In this document: positions 28,362-39,067 of the stretch, in pieces
How positions within the stretch are numbered: position 1 is the first letter of the stretch
Layout of the letters: each line of letters opens with the position of its first letter
Assembly (NCBI RefSeq): GCF_028737325.1
Contig: NZ_JAQZCH010000002.1
Span: 744,001 to 808,000, forward strand
Source of the DNA: Microbacterium thalli
Lineage (GTDB): Bacteria; Actinomycetota; Actinomycetes; Actinomycetales; Microbacteriaceae
Direction of reading: 5' to 3'
Length of the DNA: 64,000 nt
Program-made: the position numbers and the translations under genes
Notes under the pieces: generated by a model
Database searches by the model: none
The model's input: only the letters and a program-made list of their open reading frames with translations
What the model was told of the DNA's origin: nothing

Positions 28362-29464
28362 GCACCCCCACCCAGGCCCTCTCCGACGCCGGCGTCAGCA
28401 TCTGGCTCGACGACCTGTCGCGCCAGCGCATCACGACCGGCAACCTCCAGGAGCTCATCGACACGCGCAACGTCGTCGGGGTGACGACGAACCCGTCGAT
28501 CTTCCAGGCCGCCATCAGTGCCGGCGTCGGCTACGAAGAGGCGATCGAGGCGCAGGCGAAGGCCGGCGCGTCGACGGACGACACGATCTTCGAGCTGACG
28601 ACGACGGATGTGCGCAACGCATCCGACATCTTCCGCCCGATCTTCGACGCCACCGACGGAGTCGACGGTCGCGTGTCGATCGAGGTCTCCCCCGACCTCG
28701 CGCACGACACCGAGGCCACGGTCGCCGAGGCGAAGAAGCTGGCCGCAGCCGTCGACCGCCCGAACGTGCTCATCAAGATCCCCGCGACCAAGGCCGGCCT
28801 CCCGGCGATCACCGAGGTCATCGCCGCGGGCATCAGCGTCAACGTCACGCTGATCTTCTCGCTCGAGCGCTACAGCGAGGTCATCGACGCCTACCTGACG
28901 GGTCTCGAGCGCGCTCGCGAAGCCGGCATCGACCTGGGCGGGATCCACTCGGTCGCGTCGTTCTTCGTGTCGCGTGTCGACACCGAGGTCAACAAGCGCC
29001 TGGAGGCCATCGGCACGGACGAGGCGAAGGAGCTGACCTCGCTCGCCGGTGTCGCCAACGCTCGTCTGGCGTTCGAGCTGTTCGAGCAGAAGTTCGCCGA
29101 GCAGCGCGCGCAGGACCTCGTCGCCGCCGGCGCGAACCTGCAGCGTCCGCTGTGGGCGTCGACCGGCGTCAAGGACCCGACGCTGCCCGACACCCTCTAC
29201 GTGACCGAGCTCGTCGCTCCCGGCACCGTCAACACGATGCCCGAGAAGACCCTCGAGGCGACGTTCGACCACGGTGTGGTCTCGGGCGACACGGTCACCG
29301 GTGGCTACGAAGCCGCGCACAAGGTGTTCGCCGACCTCGCCGCCGTCGGAGTCGACCTCGACGAGGTCACCCAGCTGCTCGAGGATGAGGGCGTCGACAA
29401 GTTCATCGCGTCGTGGCACGACCTGCAGGGCACGGTGACCGCGGCCCTGGAGAGCGCACGGTGA
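28358..29464 (+). CDS. tal: Transaldolase
   Basis: 368 residues, actinobacterial/cyanobacterial transaldolase length. The N-terminal [13 protein letters not shown] motif and the Schiff-base Lys in [11 protein letters not shown] are present; [11 protein letters not shown] and [12 protein letters not shown] are typical of class. It exchanges three-carbon dihydroxyacetone units between sugar phosphates. Start ATG overlaps the tkt stop, and its stop overlaps the pgi start by 4 bases. Confidence 0.96.
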   Translation: MSTPTQALSDAGVSIWLDDLSRQRITTGNLQELIDTRNVVGVTTNPSIFQAAISAGVGYEEAIEAQAKAGASTDDTIFELTTTDVRNASDIFRPIFDATDGVDGRVSIEVSPDLAHDTEATVAEAKKLAAAVDRPNVLIKIPATKAGLPAITEVIAAGISVNVTLIFSLERYSEVIDAYLTGLERAREAGIDLGGIHSVASFFVSRVDTEVNKRLEAIGTDEAKELTSLAGVANARLAFELFEQKFAEQRAQDLVAAGANLQRPLWASTGVKDPTLPDTLYVTELVAPGTVNTMPEKTLEATFDHGVVSGDTVTGGYEAAHKVFADLAAVGVDLDEVTQLLEDEGVDKFIASWHDLQGTVTAALESAR

Positions 29465-31080
29465 GCTTCGAGATCCACGTCTCGGGTCACGTCGCCGACG
29501 TCGTCGAGCAGACGGTGCCCGGCCTGGTCGCCGATCTCGTCGCGAGCGGCATCACCGCCGGAGACTCCGAGCTCTGGGGACCGGATGCCGCCGACGAGGC
29601 GTCTCGCCGGCTCGGGTGGGTGCAGGCCGTCACGGTCTCGCGACCGCTGGTCGCCGAGATCGAGGCGCTCCGCGCGGACCTGGTCGCGCGTGGCGTGACG
29701 CGCGTCGTGCTCGCGGGCATGGGCGGCTCGTCGCTCGCGCCGGAGGTCATCGCACGCACCCACGGTGCGCCGCTGACGATCCTCGACTCCACCGCTCCCG
29801 GCCAGGTGCTGGCAGCGATCGACGGCGACCCCGAGACGGGCGGCCTCGAGCAGACCGTGCTCGTCGTGTCGTCGAAGTCCGGTTCCACGATCGAGACGGA
29901 TGCCGCCCGGCGCGCGTTCGCCGCGGCATGGAGCGATCTCGGCATCGATCCGACCGACCGCATCGTCGTCGTCACCGACCCGGGCTCGCCGCTCGAGGCC
30001 GAGGCGCGCGCGGCCGGCCACCGGGTGTTCACAGCCGACCCGAACGTCGGCGGGCGCTACTCCGCGCTCACGGCGTTCGGTCTCGTGCCCGCGGGCCTCG
30101 CCGGGGCCGATATCGGTCAGCTGCTCGACGAGGCCGACGCGACGCTTCTCGAGGTCGCGGTCGACGATCCGCGCAACCCCGCGCTCGTCCTCGCCGCGGC
30201 GATCGCGGGCGGCCGCCCCCGCCGCGACAAGCTCGCGCTCATCAGCGACGGCACGCACATCGTGGGCCTGCCGGACTGGATCGAGCAGCTGATCGCGGAG
30301 TCGACCGGCAAGGCCGGTACCGGCATCCTGCCCGTCGTGATGACTCCGCTCTCGCCCGAGCTCGACCTGCTGCCCGACGATCTGCAGGTCGTCCGCCTCG
30401 TGGGCGATGCCGTGCACTTCCAGATCCTCGAGCAGCATCCGGGCGAAGTCCTCGTCAGCGGATCCCTCGGGGCGCAGTTCCTCGTCTGGGAGTACGCGAC
30501 GGCGATCGCGGGACGACTGCTCGGCATAGACCCGTTCGATCAGCCCGACGTCGAGGCGGCCAAGGCCGCTGCGCGCGGACTGCTCGACGTGCAGCCCGCG
30601 CCGACGGCACCGGCGTTCGTCGAGGACGGCGTCGAGGTGCGTGTCTCGGACCCGTCGCTGGCCGCCGACGGCACCCTCGCCGGCGTCCTGTCCGCGCTCT
30701 GGCAGCGTGTACCCGCCGACGGTTACGTCGCCGTCCAGGCGTACGTCGACCGCGGCTCCGTGCCGCAGCTGGCCGGCGTGCGCGAGCTCATCGCCGCCGA
30801 CGCGGGCCGTCCGACGACGTTCGGTTGGGGACCTCGGTTCCTGCACTCGACCGGTCAGTACCACAAGGGCGGACCGGCGAACGGCGTGTTCCTCCAGATC
30901 ACCGAGCGCACCGACGTCGACCTCGAGATCCCCGGTCGCCCCTTCACCTTCGGTCGATTGATCGAGGCGCAGGCATCCGGCGACGCCGCGGTGCTGGCCG
31001 AGCGCGGCCGCCCCGTCGTGACGCTGACCCTCACGGATCCCGCCACCGAGGTCCTCACCCTTTTCGAAGCAGCCCAGTAG
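29461..31080 (+). CDS. pgi: Glucose-6-phosphate isomerase
   Basis: 539 residues with two SIS-type sugar-isomerase subdomains. The phosphate-binding [11 protein letters not shown] is near residue 140, [18 protein letters not shown] follows, and the second domain ends with [10 protein letters not shown] where the classical PGI signature has DQxGVExxK. That variant resembles the isomerase half of bifunctional transaldolase-isomerase proteins. The gene overlaps tal by 4 bases, so this looks like the unfused version of that arrangement. Isomerase function is strongly expected from domain content; relationship to the fusion is inference. Confidence 0.9.
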   Translation: MSFEIHVSGHVADVVEQTVPGLVADLVASGITAGDSELWGPDAADEASRRLGWVQAVTVSRPLVAEIEALRADLVARGVTRVVLAGMGGSSLAPEVIARTHGAPLTILDSTAPGQVLAAIDGDPETGGLEQTVLVVSSKSGSTIETDAARRAFAAAWSDLGIDPTDRIVVVTDPGSPLEAEARAAGHRVFTADPNVGGRYSALTAFGLVPAGLAGADIGQLLDEADATLLEVAVDDPRNPALVLAAAIAGGRPRRDKLALISDGTHIVGLPDWIEQLIAESTGKAGTGILPVVMTPLSPELDLLPDDLQVVRLVGDAVHFQILEQHPGEVLVSGSLGAQFLVWEYATAIAGRLLGIDPFDQPDVEAAKAAARGLLDVQPAPTAPAFVEDGVEVRVSDPSLAADGTLAGVLSALWQRVPADGYVAVQAYVDRGSVPQLAGVRELIAADAGRPTTFGWGPRFLHSTGQYHKGGPANGVFLQITERTDVDLEIPGRPFTFGRLIEAQASGDAAVLAERGRPVVTLTLTDPATEVLTLFEAAQ

Positions 31081-31092
31081 GAAGACCCTCCC

Positions 31093-32640
31093 ATGACCGT
31101 GGAGATCTCGCGCGCCCACAATCCCCTGCGCGATCCCGACGACCGCCGCCTGAACCGCATCGCGGGGCCCAGCGCCCTCGTGATCTTCGGGGTGACCGGC
31201 GACCTGTCGCGGAAGAAGCTCATGCCCGCCGTCTACGACCTCGCCAATCGCGGGCTGCTGCCACCGGGCTTCGCGCTCGTCGGCTTCGCACGCCGCGACT
31301 GGGAGGACCAGGACTTCGCCGAGGTGGTGCACGCCGCCGTCAAGCAGTACGCGCGCACCCCGTTCCGCGAAGAGACCTGGAAGCAGCTGCTGCAGGGCAT
31401 CCGCTTCGTCTCCGGCGAATTCGGCGACGCCGACGCATTCAGCCGGTTGCGTGAGACGGTCGAGAAGCTCGACGTCGACCGCGGGACGATGGGCAATCAC
31501 GCGTTCTACCTCTCGATCCCGCCGAAGGACTTCCCCATCGTGGCGAAGCAGCTCAAGGACTCGGGCCTCGTCGACGAGAACGCCGACAGCGACACATGGC
31601 GCCGCGTCGTCATCGAGAAGCCGTTCGGCAGCGACCTGAAGACCGCGCGCGAGCTGAACGCCGCGCTCGAAGTCGCCTTCCCGGCCGACTCGATCTTCCG
31701 CATCGACCACTACCTCGGCAAAGAGACGGTTCAGAACATCTTGGCGCTGCGATTCGCCAACGAGCTGTTCGAGCCCATCTGGAACGCGAACTACGTCGAC
31801 CACGTCCAGATCACGATGGCCGAGGACATCGGCGTCGGCGGTCGCGCGGGCTACTACGACGGCATCGGCGCAGCACGCGACGTCATCCAGAACCACCTGC
31901 TGCAGCTGCTGGCGCTGACCGCGATGGAAGAGCCGATCTCGATGGAGGCCAACCACCTGCGGGCGGAGAAGGAGAAGGTCCTCGCCGCCGTTCAGCTGCC
32001 GGAGGACCTGTCCAGCGCCACGGCGCGCGGACAGTACGCCGGTGGGTGGCAGGGCGGCGAAGAGGTCACCGGTTTCCTCGACGAGGACGGCATGGACCCC
32101 GCGTCGACCACCGAGACCTATGCGGCCATCAAGGTCGACATCGCCACGCGTCGCTGGGCCGGCGTGCCCTTCTACCTCCGCACCGGTAAGCGGCTCGGAC
32201 GTCGCGTCACCGAGATCGCGGTCGTGTTCAAGCGCGCCCCGCAGCACCTCTTCCTGCGCAATCAGACCACCGAGCTGGGACAGAACGCTCTCGTCATCCG
32301 GGTGCAGCCCGACGAGGGCGTCACGATCCGCTTCGGGTCGAAGGTGCCCGGTGCCGCCACCGAGGTGCGCGACGTGACGATGGACTTCGGCTACGGCCAC
32401 GCCTTCACCGAGTCCAGCCCCGAGGCGTACGAGCGCCTCATCCTCGATGTGCTGCTGGGTGACCCGCCGCTGTTCCCCCGGCACGAAGAGGTCGAGCTGT
32501 CATGGCGCATCCTCGATCCGGTCGAGAAGTTCTGGGCCGAGCAGGGCGGACCGCTCGAGCAGTACGCCCCCGGCTCGTGGGGTCCCACTTCCGCAGATGA
32601 ATTGCTGGCCCGCGACGGCCGCGTCTGGAGGCGTCCATGA
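31093..32640 (+). CDS. zwf: Glucose-6-phosphate 1-dehydrogenase
   Basis: 515 residues. NADP-binding VIFGVTGDLSRKKL is near residue 36, the active-site RIDHYLGKETVQN includes the catalytic His region, and FYLRTGKRLGRR is in the C-terminal domain. It catalyses the first oxidative step of the pentose-phosphate pathway. ATG after GGAAGACC, 12 bases past pgi. It overlaps opcA by 4 bases, as expected for a partner that controls its activity. Confidence 0.97.
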   Translation: MTVEISRAHNPLRDPDDRRLNRIAGPSALVIFGVTGDLSRKKLMPAVYDLANRGLLPPGFALVGFARRDWEDQDFAEVVHAAVKQYARTPFREETWKQLLQGIRFVSGEFGDADAFSRLRETVEKLDVDRGTMGNHAFYLSIPPKDFPIVAKQLKDSGLVDENADSDTWRRVVIEKPFGSDLKTARELNAALEVAFPADSIFRIDHYLGKETVQNILALRFANELFEPIWNANYVDHVQITMAEDIGVGGRAGYYDGIGAARDVIQNHLLQLLALTAMEEPISMEANHLRAEKEKVLAAVQLPEDLSSATARGQYAGGWQGGEEVTGFLDEDGMDPASTTETYAAIKVDIATRRWAGVPFYLRTGKRLGRRVTEIAVVFKRAPQHLFLRNQTTELGQNALVIRVQPDEGVTIRFGSKVPGAATEVRDVTMDFGYGHAFTESSPEAYERLILDVLLGDPPLFPRHEEVELSWRILDPVEKFWAEQGGPLEQYAPGSWGPTSADELLARDGRVWRRP

Positions 32641-33578
32641 TCGTCGATCTGCCCGACACCACGGTGTCGAAGATCGCCCGTGAGCTGGTCAACGTGCGCG
32701 AGGAGGGCGGCGCCGTCGCCCTCGGCCGCGTGCTGACCCTGGTGATCGCGACATCCCAGGGGCTCGAGGAGGACGCCATCGAGGCGGCGAACGACGCCTC
32801 GCGCGAGCACCCGATGCGCGTGATCGTGCTGATCACGCAGCGCGACGGCGAGTCGAAGCTCGACGCTCAGATCCGCGTAGGCGGAGACGCCGGCGCGAGC
32901 GAGGTCGTCGTACTCCGTGCCAGCGGCGGCGCCGCGAGCAACGACGAGGCGCTCATCACCGGCCTGCTGCTGCCCGACGCACCCGTCGTGGCGTGGTGGC
33001 CCGACCACCCGCCGGCTCGGCCGTCGCAGTCGCCGATCGGCCGCATCGCGCAGCGCCGCATCACCGACGCATCGACCCTGCCCTACGACAGCGGGCGTCT
33101 CGCCGCCCTCGGCGACGGTTACGCGCCCGGCGACACCGACCTGGCGTGGACGCGTCTGACGCACTGGCGCGAACAGCTCGCGGCGGTGCTCGACCAGCCG
33201 CCGTATGAGCCGGTGACGGCGGTGGAGGTCGTCGGCAGCGGCAGCTCGCCCTCGACCGGCCTGCTCGCCGCGTGGCTGCGCCTCATGCTCGACGTCCCCG
33301 TCGAGTGGCGGTACGCGCCGGGCGACGAGTGGGAGCACGGCATCCGCAGCGTCCGCCTCAAGCGACCGAGCGGCGATGTGCTGCTCGAGCGCTCGACCCC
33401 GGTGGATGCCACGCTGACGCAGTCCGGGCAGCCGTCCCATGACCTCGTCCTACCGCGCCGCACGCTCCGCGAGTGCCTCGCCGAGGAGCTGCGCCGCCTC
33501 GGCCCGGACGTGCTCTACGGCCGCGTGATCACCGAGGGTTGGCAGCAGTTGCACGGCACTCCGGAGCAGGGCGCCTGA
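32637..33578 (+). CDS. opcA: Glucose-6-phosphate dehydrogenase assembly protein OpcA
   Basis: 313 residues. The N-terminal VIVDLPDTTVSKIARELVNVREEGGAVALGRVLTLVI segment and VVAWWPDHPPARPSQSPIG are conserved in actinobacterial OpcA. OpcA binds Zwf and keeps it active or assembled. Start overlaps the zwf stop by 4 bases and the next gene begins 1 base after its stop. No enzymatic motif of its own. Confidence 0.95.
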   Translation: MIVDLPDTTVSKIARELVNVREEGGAVALGRVLTLVIATSQGLEEDAIEAANDASREHPMRVIVLITQRDGESKLDAQIRVGGDAGASEVVVLRASGGAASNDEALITGLLLPDAPVVAWWPDHPPARPSQSPIGRIAQRRITDASTLPYDSGRLAALGDGYAPGDTDLAWTRLTHWREQLAAVLDQPPYEPVTAVEVVGSGSSPSTGLLAAWLRLMLDVPVEWRYAPGDEWEHGIRSVRLKRPSGDVLLERSTPVDATLTQSGQPSHDLVLPRRTLRECLAEELRRLGPDVLYGRVITEGWQQLHGTPEQGA

Positions 33579-33579
33579 G

Positions 33580-34353
33580 GTGGCGACGGCAGAGAAACGC
33601 GTCGTCATCAGTGCCGACCCCGAGAGCCTGACGCAGGCCGTCGCCGATCGATTCCTCAACCGGGTGGGAACCTGGGGCGCGGATGGCCGCACCGTCCACG
33701 TCGGCCTGGCCGGCGGTGGCATCATCGGCGACGTCCTGACCCGTTTGGGCGAGCACCCTCAGGTCGGCGCTGTCGACTGGTCGCGGGTGCACTTCTGGTG
33801 GGTCGACGAGCGCTTCGTCCCGAAGGGCAGCGAGGAACGCAACGACGCCCTGGCCCGACGAGCGTTCCTCGACCGGATCGACGTCCCCGCCGGCAACATC
33901 CACGCGGTCGCGGCGTCCGACGAGACGGATGACGCCGAGTCGGCGGCTGCGGCATACGCGGGCGAGCTCGCCGCCTTCGGGTCCGAGGACGTCGCCTGGC
34001 CCGAGTTCGACATCTGCTTCCTCGGCGTCGGGTCCGATGGTCACATCGCCTCGCTCTTCCCCGATCGGCCCGAGATCACGCTCACCGACCGCGCGGCCTC
34101 AGCGGTCCACGACTCCCCCAAGCCGCCGTCGGACCGGGTCACGCTCACGCGTCCCGTCATCAACGCGTCGAAGCGGGTGTGGATGGTCCTCGTCGGACCC
34201 GACAAGTCCGCGGCGCTCGGCTTGGCGCTGGCCGGAGCGAGCTACCACAGCGTCCCGGCAGCCGGGGCGAAGGGTACGCGGCGCACGATCCTCTTCACCG
34301 ACGAGGCGACGGCCGCGCAGGTACCGCCGGAGCTCATCGACGACCAGTACTGA
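33580..34353 (+). CDS. pgl: 6-phosphogluconolactonase
   Basis: 257 residues of the NagB/RpiA-like fold. VHVGLAGGGIIGDVL near residue 43 and FLGVGSDGHIASLFP near residue 146 are the family motifs. It hydrolyses the lactone produced by Zwf. GTG start, 1 base after opcA, no clear ribosome site, so translation is probably coupled. Last gene of the pentose-phosphate run; a terminator follows. Confidence 0.95.
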   Translation: MATAEKRVVISADPESLTQAVADRFLNRVGTWGADGRTVHVGLAGGGIIGDVLTRLGEHPQVGAVDWSRVHFWWVDERFVPKGSEERNDALARRAFLDRIDVPAGNIHAVAASDETDDAESAAAAYAGELAAFGSEDVAWPEFDICFLGVGSDGHIASLFPDRPEITLTDRAASAVHDSPKPPSDRVTLTRPVINASKRVWMVLVGPDKSAALGLALAGASYHSVPAAGAKGTRRTILFTDEATAAQVPPELIDDQY

Positions 34354-34383
34354 TCGTCGTTCCCGGCATTCGAATCCGGGAAA

Positions 34384-34419
34384 GCAGAAGAGCGGATGCC
34401 TCGGCATCCGCTCTTCTGC
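34384..34419. terminator. Bidirectional terminator between pgl and rbpA
   Basis: Perfect 17-bp inverted repeat (34384-34400 and 34403-34419) between convergent genes. The central bases must open to form the loop. Confidence 0.8.
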
Positions 34420-34435
34420 GTTGGGGCGACGTCGG

Positions 34436-34792
34436 TCAGTTCAGGCCGCGACGCTCCCGCAGCTGCTGCAGCGCGTCGTCGAGGAGTTGCGCCGCCTCGT
34501 CGTCGGTGCGGCGCTCCTTCACGTACGCGAGGTGGGTCTTGTACGGCTCGGCTTTGGCGACCGCCGGCGGGTTCTCCTTGTCGCGTCCCGCGGGCAGGCC
34601 CGAGTGCGGCGAGTCGATCGTCTCAGGGATCTCTTCGTCCGTGATGCCGGCAGCGAAATAGCGAACGGTCTCGTTGCCGAGGGCGTCCCAGTACGAGATC
34701 GCGACGCGGTCGGCGTGGTGGCCGTGGTCCTGTTCGCCCATTGGACCCGCGCCGACGCGGGTGCCGCGGATCGCGTTGCCTCCGGTCGCCAT
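34436..34792 (-). CDS. rbpA: RNA polymerase-binding protein RbpA
   Basis: 118 residues. N-terminal NAIRGTRVGAG matches the basic arm that reaches the RNA polymerase active site, the middle resembles the RbpA core (YFAAGITDEEIPETI), and the C-terminal THLAYVKERRTDDEAAQLLDDALQQLRERR is the basic linker and sigma-interaction helix. It is an actinobacteria-specific activator of housekeeping sigma promoters. The core lacks zinc-binding cysteines. It overlaps the secG stop by 1 base, so the two are co-translated. Confidence 0.93.
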   Translation of the reverse strand: MATGGNAIRGTRVGAGPMGEQDHGHHADRVAISYWDALGNETVRYFAAGITDEEIPETIDSPHSGLPAGRDKENPPAVAKAEPYKTHLAYVKERRTDDEAAQLLDDALQQLRERRGLN

Positions 34793-35052
34793 CAGAGCAC
34801 CGAGAACTTCGTGATGAGGCCGAGCGCGACGATCGAGATGAACCAGCCGAGGGCGAGGACGATCGTGAACCGGTTGAGGTTGCGCTCGGCGAGGCCCGAC
34901 GAGCCCATCGCGGAGCTCATGCCGCCGCCGAACATGTCGGAGAGGCCTCCCCCACGCCCCTTGTGGAGCAGGATCAGCAGGGTGAGGAGCAGGCTGGTGA
35001 TGCCCAACACCACCTGCAGCGCGAACTCGAGGATCTCCACGGTGGTCGTCAC
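34792..35052 (-). CDS. secG: Preprotein translocase subunit SecG
   Basis: 86 residues with two helices (about 6-28 and 62-82) and the conserved LLILLHKGRGGGLSDMFGGG between them. It is the small partner of SecY/SecE in the protein-export channel. GTG start at 35052. Downstream of the gap-pgk-tpiA run on the same strand but separated from it by a terminator, so it has its own promoter; TATACT on the minus strand near 35090 is a candidate -10. Confidence 0.94.
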   Translation of the reverse strand: MTTTVEILEFALQVVLGITSLLLTLLILLHKGRGGGLSDMFGGGMSSAMGSSGLAERNLNRFTIVLALGWFISIVALGLITKFSVL

Positions 35053-35113
35053 CTTTCCGGCGACCGTTCCGATCGCACGAGGGTCAAGTATATCGAGCCG
35101 CCCGACGGGGACG

Positions 35114-35151
35114 CGAACGGCCCGGCGCTCAGGTGAGCGCCGGGCCGTTCG
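35114..35151 (-). terminator. Terminator after tpiA
   Basis: Perfect 17-bp stem (35114-35130 and 35135-35151) with a 4-base loop, 3 bases past the tpiA stop. Confidence 0.85.
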
Positions 35152-35154
35152 ACG

Positions 35155-35943
35155 TCACACGCCGACGTGCTTCTGGTACCGGATGATCGCAGCGAATTCG
35201 TCCGCGACCAGGCTCGCGCCGCCCACGAGGGCGCCGTCGACATCCGGCTCGCGCATGAAACCGGCGATGTTCGCCGACTTCACCGAGCCGCCGTAGAGCA
35301 CACGGGTGCGCGCTGCGGCGTCGGCTCCGAGAGCGGAGCCCACGACCTCGCGCAGCTTGGCGCAGACATCCTGCGCCTGCTGCGGGGTGGCCGCCTGGCC
35401 CGAGCCGATGGCCCAGACCGGCTCGTAGGCCACGACGATGTCGGCGTCGGCCGCCACGCCCGCGAGGGCGGCCTCGAGCTGCGCGACCGGTACCGCAGCG
35501 GCGCCGTGCTTTTCGAGGTCTTCCGCCGTCTCGCCCACGCAGATGACCGGAGCCAGGCCGTGCCGCAGGGCCGCCTGGACCTTGGCGGCCACGACCTCGT
35601 CGGTCTCGGCGTGATACTCGCGTCGCTCGGAGTGTCCGATGATCACGTACCGGCAGTCCAGCTGCGCCAGGAACGCACCCGAGATCTCGCCCGTGTAGGC
35701 GCCCGAGTCCTTCGTCGACAGGTCCTGCGCGCCGAGGGCGAACGGGATCTTGTCGGCGTCCAGAAGCGTCTGCACGGTGCGGAGGTCGGTGAAGGGCGGG
35801 AACACCGCGACCTCGACCGAGTCCTCCTCGTGCTTGGCGTCCTTCAGCGTCCAGTGCAGCTTCTGGACGAACGCGACCGCCTGCAGGTGGTCGAGGTTCA
35901 TCTTCCAGTTGCCCGCGATGAGGGGCAGACGGTTCACGCCCAT
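35155..35943 (-). CDS. tpiA: Triose-phosphate isomerase
   Basis: 262 residues. AGNWKMN holds the active-site Asn and Lys, VIIGHSERR the catalytic His, VAYEPVWAIGSG the catalytic Glu, and LYGGSVKSAN the phosphate loop. It interconverts dihydroxyacetone phosphate and glyceraldehyde-3-phosphate. Its start overlaps the end of pgk by 10 bases. Last gene of gap-pgk-tpiA. Confidence 0.97.
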   Translation of the reverse strand: MGVNRLPLIAGNWKMNLDHLQAVAFVQKLHWTLKDAKHEEDSVEVAVFPPFTDLRTVQTLLDADKIPFALGAQDLSTKDSGAYTGEISGAFLAQLDCRYVIIGHSERREYHAETDEVVAAKVQAALRHGLAPVICVGETAEDLEKHGAAAVPVAQLEAALAGVAADADIVVAYEPVWAIGSGQAATPQQAQDVCAKLREVVGSALGADAAARTRVLYGGSVKSANIAGFMREPDVDGALVGGASLVADEFAAIIRYQKHVGV

Positions 35944-37148
35944 CCGAGTACCTCCAGACCGGGCAGCTTCTTGCCCTCCAGGAATTCGAGCGACGCACCG
36001 CCGCCGGTTGAGATGTGACCGAACGCCGCGTCGTCGAAACCGAGCTGGCGCACGGCTGCGGCGGAGTCGCCGCCACCGACGACGGACAGCCCGTCGACCT
36101 CGGTCAGCGCCTGCGCGACCGCACGGGTGCCAGCGGCGAACGCCGGCATCTCGAACACGCCCATCGGCCCGTTCCAGAACACCGTGCGCGACGAGCGGAT
36201 GGCGTCGGCGAAGAGCTCGGCCGACTTCGGACCGATGTCCAGGCCCATGCCCTCCGCACCGAACGCAGTGTCTTCGAGAGCGTCCGCGGCGGCGACGACG
36301 TGGTCGGCGTCCGCGGCGAAGCCCGACGCCATCACGGCGTCGACCGGGAGCACGAGCTCGACGCCACGCTCCTGGGCCGTGGCGATGTAGCCCTTGACCG
36401 TCTCGAGCTGGTCCGCCTCGAGCAGGCTCTTGCCCACCTTGTGGCCGAGAGCGGCGAGGAAGGTGAAGAGCATGCCGCCGCCGACGAGGATCTTGTCGGC
36501 ACGGGGCAGGAGGTGCTCGATCACGCCGAGCTTGTCGCTGACCTTCGATCCGCCGAGCACGACCGCGTACGGGCGCTCGGGGTTCTCGGTCAGGCGGTCG
36601 AGGACCTCGACCTCCTTCTCGATGAGGTACCCCGCAGCCGAGGGCAGCAGCTCGGCGAGGTCATAGACCGACGCCTGCTTGCGGTGCACGACACCGAACC
36701 CGTCCGAGACGAGCGCGTCGCCCAGCGAGGCGAGCTGTTCGGCGAATGCACGCCGCTCACCGGCATCCTTCGCCGTCTCACCCGGGTTGAAGCGGAGGTT
36801 CTCGATCACCGCGACGTCACCGTCGGCGAGGGCCGCGACGACCTGCTCCGCGGACTCGCCCACCGTGTCGCCGGCGAAGGCGACGGGCTTGCCGAGGAGC
36901 TCGGACAGGCGCTGAGCCACGGGCTCGAGGGAGTACTTCGGATCGGGAGCCCCGTCGGGACGTCCGAGGTGCGAGCACGCGATGACACGTGCTCCCTGGC
37001 CGATGAGGTGGTCGATCGTCGGCAGCGCCGCGCGCACGCGGCCATCGTCCGTGATGACGCCGTCCTTCAGGGGGACGTTGAAGTCAACACGGACGATGAC
37101 GCGCTTGCCTGCGAGCGAACCCAACGAATCGAGGGTGCGCAGAGCCAT
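35934..37148 (-). CDS. pgk: Phosphoglycerate kinase
   Basis: 404 residues. RVDFNVPLKDG and SHLGRPDG are in the N-terminal substrate domain, VLGGSKVSDKL at the hinge, and VVGGGDSAAAV in the nucleotide domain. It transfers phosphate from 1,3-bisphosphoglycerate to ADP. The ATG at 37148 (MALRTLDSL) is chosen; the much longer open frame above it is antisense-like shadow over gap. It starts 5 bases after the gap stop. Confidence 0.97.
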   Translation of the reverse strand: MALRTLDSLGSLAGKRVIVRVDFNVPLKDGVITDDGRVRAALPTIDHLIGQGARVIACSHLGRPDGAPDPKYSLEPVAQRLSELLGKPVAFAGDTVGESAEQVVAALADGDVAVIENLRFNPGETAKDAGERRAFAEQLASLGDALVSDGFGVVHRKQASVYDLAELLPSAAGYLIEKEVEVLDRLTENPERPYAVVLGGSKVSDKLGVIEHLLPRADKILVGGGMLFTFLAALGHKVGKSLLEADQLETVKGYIATAQERGVELVLPVDAVMASGFAADADHVVAAADALEDTAFGAEGMGLDIGPKSAELFADAIRSSRTVFWNGPMGVFEMPAFAAGTRAVAQALTEVDGLSVVGGGDSAAAVRQLGFDDAAFGHISTGGGASLEFLEGKKLPGLEVLGWA

Positions 37149-37153
37149 GACCG

Positions 37154-38215
<1,062 letters not shown>

Positions 38216-38230
38216 TCAGTTGGAAAAGAA

Positions 38231-38277
38231 GAGGATGCCGGATCGCTTCCCGTTGCCGGGCGGGACCCGGCATCCTC
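38231..38277 (-). terminator. Rho-independent terminator after sodA
   Basis: 11-bp stem (38231-38241 and 38267-38277) with a 25-base loop. On the minus strand it is followed by a T-rich tail (TTCTTTTCC). Confidence 0.75.
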
Positions 38278-38294
38278 ACCTGTTTATGACCCTA

Positions 38295-38915
38295 CTACGC
38301 GAGCAGGCCGGCCGTCTTCTCGCGAGCCGTCACAAAGCGCTGCGACACGTTCTGCCAGTTGGCGATGTTCCACGCGGCCTTGACGTAGTCGGCCTTGACG
38401 TTGAGGTAGTCGAGGTAGAAGGCGTGCTCCCACATGTCGAGCTGGAAGATCGGGATCGTGCCCTGCGCCGTGTTGGACTGCTGGTCGAACAGCTGCTGGA
38501 TGATCAGCTGCGCGCCGATCGGGTCCCAGCTGAGCACGGCCCAGCCGGAGCCCTGGATGCCGGTGGCGGCAGCGGTGAAGTGCGCCTGGAACTTGTCGAA
38601 GCCACCGAAGAACTCATCGATGGCGGCGCGCAGCTCGCCCTCGGGCTCCCCGCCGCCCTCGGGCGACAGGTTGGTCCAGAAGATCGAGTGGTTGACGTGA
38701 CCGCCGAGGTTGAACGCGAGGTCCTTCTCGAGCTTGTTGACGTTCGCCAGGTTGCCGGTCTCGCGCGCCTCGGCGAGCTGCTCGAGAGCGGTGTTCGCTC
38801 CGGTGACGTAGGTCTGGTGATGCTTGGAGTGATGCAGCTCCATGATCTTGCCGCTGATGTGCGGTTCGAGGGCCGCGTAGTCGTAGGGAAGCTCGGGAAG
38901 GGTGTACTTCGGCAT
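38295..38915 (-). CDS. sodA: Superoxide dismutase (Fe/Mn family)
   Basis: 206 residues. Metal ligands are in HHSKHHQTY, GGHVNHSIFW and DMWEHAFYLDY. The GGHVNHS spacing with a Gly-Gly and the LSWDPIGAQ segment fit the Mn/Fe group, but metal choice cannot be settled by eye. No signal peptide. ATG after GGAGAT. A minus-strand TAGGAT at 38996-39001 is a plausible -10, leaving a GC-rich leader of about 75 bases. It interrupts the actinobacterial whiA-gap order. Confidence 0.96.
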   Translation of the reverse strand: MPKYTLPELPYDYAALEPHISGKIMELHHSKHHQTYVTGANTALEQLAEARETGNLANVNKLEKDLAFNLGGHVNHSIFWTNLSPEGGGEPEGELRAAIDEFFGGFDKFQAHFTAAATGIQGSGWAVLSWDPIGAQLIIQQLFDQQSNTAQGTIPIFQLDMWEHAFYLDYLNVKADYVKAAWNIANWQNVSQRFVTAREKTAGLLA

Positions 38916-38995
38916 TCTGTATCTCCTGTCAGCACCGCGCCGTGCGCGGCTATTGCTGTCGAAGGCGCGCGAGCGCGCACCTCGTGGACGGTTTC

Positions 38996-39001
38996 ATCCT
39001 A
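38996..39001 (-). promoter_or_regulatory. Putative -10 box of sodA
   Basis: Minus-strand TAGGAT about 80 bases before the ATG. The leader contains a GCGCGC inverted repeat that may fold. Confidence 0.35.
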
Positions 39002-39067
39002 TTGAGGGGCAACGCGAGATACACCCCGTTGCTTCCCTGTCGGAATGCGGTGTAACGATCCTGCCGG

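Noticed and set aside
29305..32484. A 1059-codon open frame on the minus strand across tal, pgi and zwf
   Set aside because: Lies antisense to three well-supported genes. Long stop-free antisense frames are expected at this GC level, and its translation shows no family motif.
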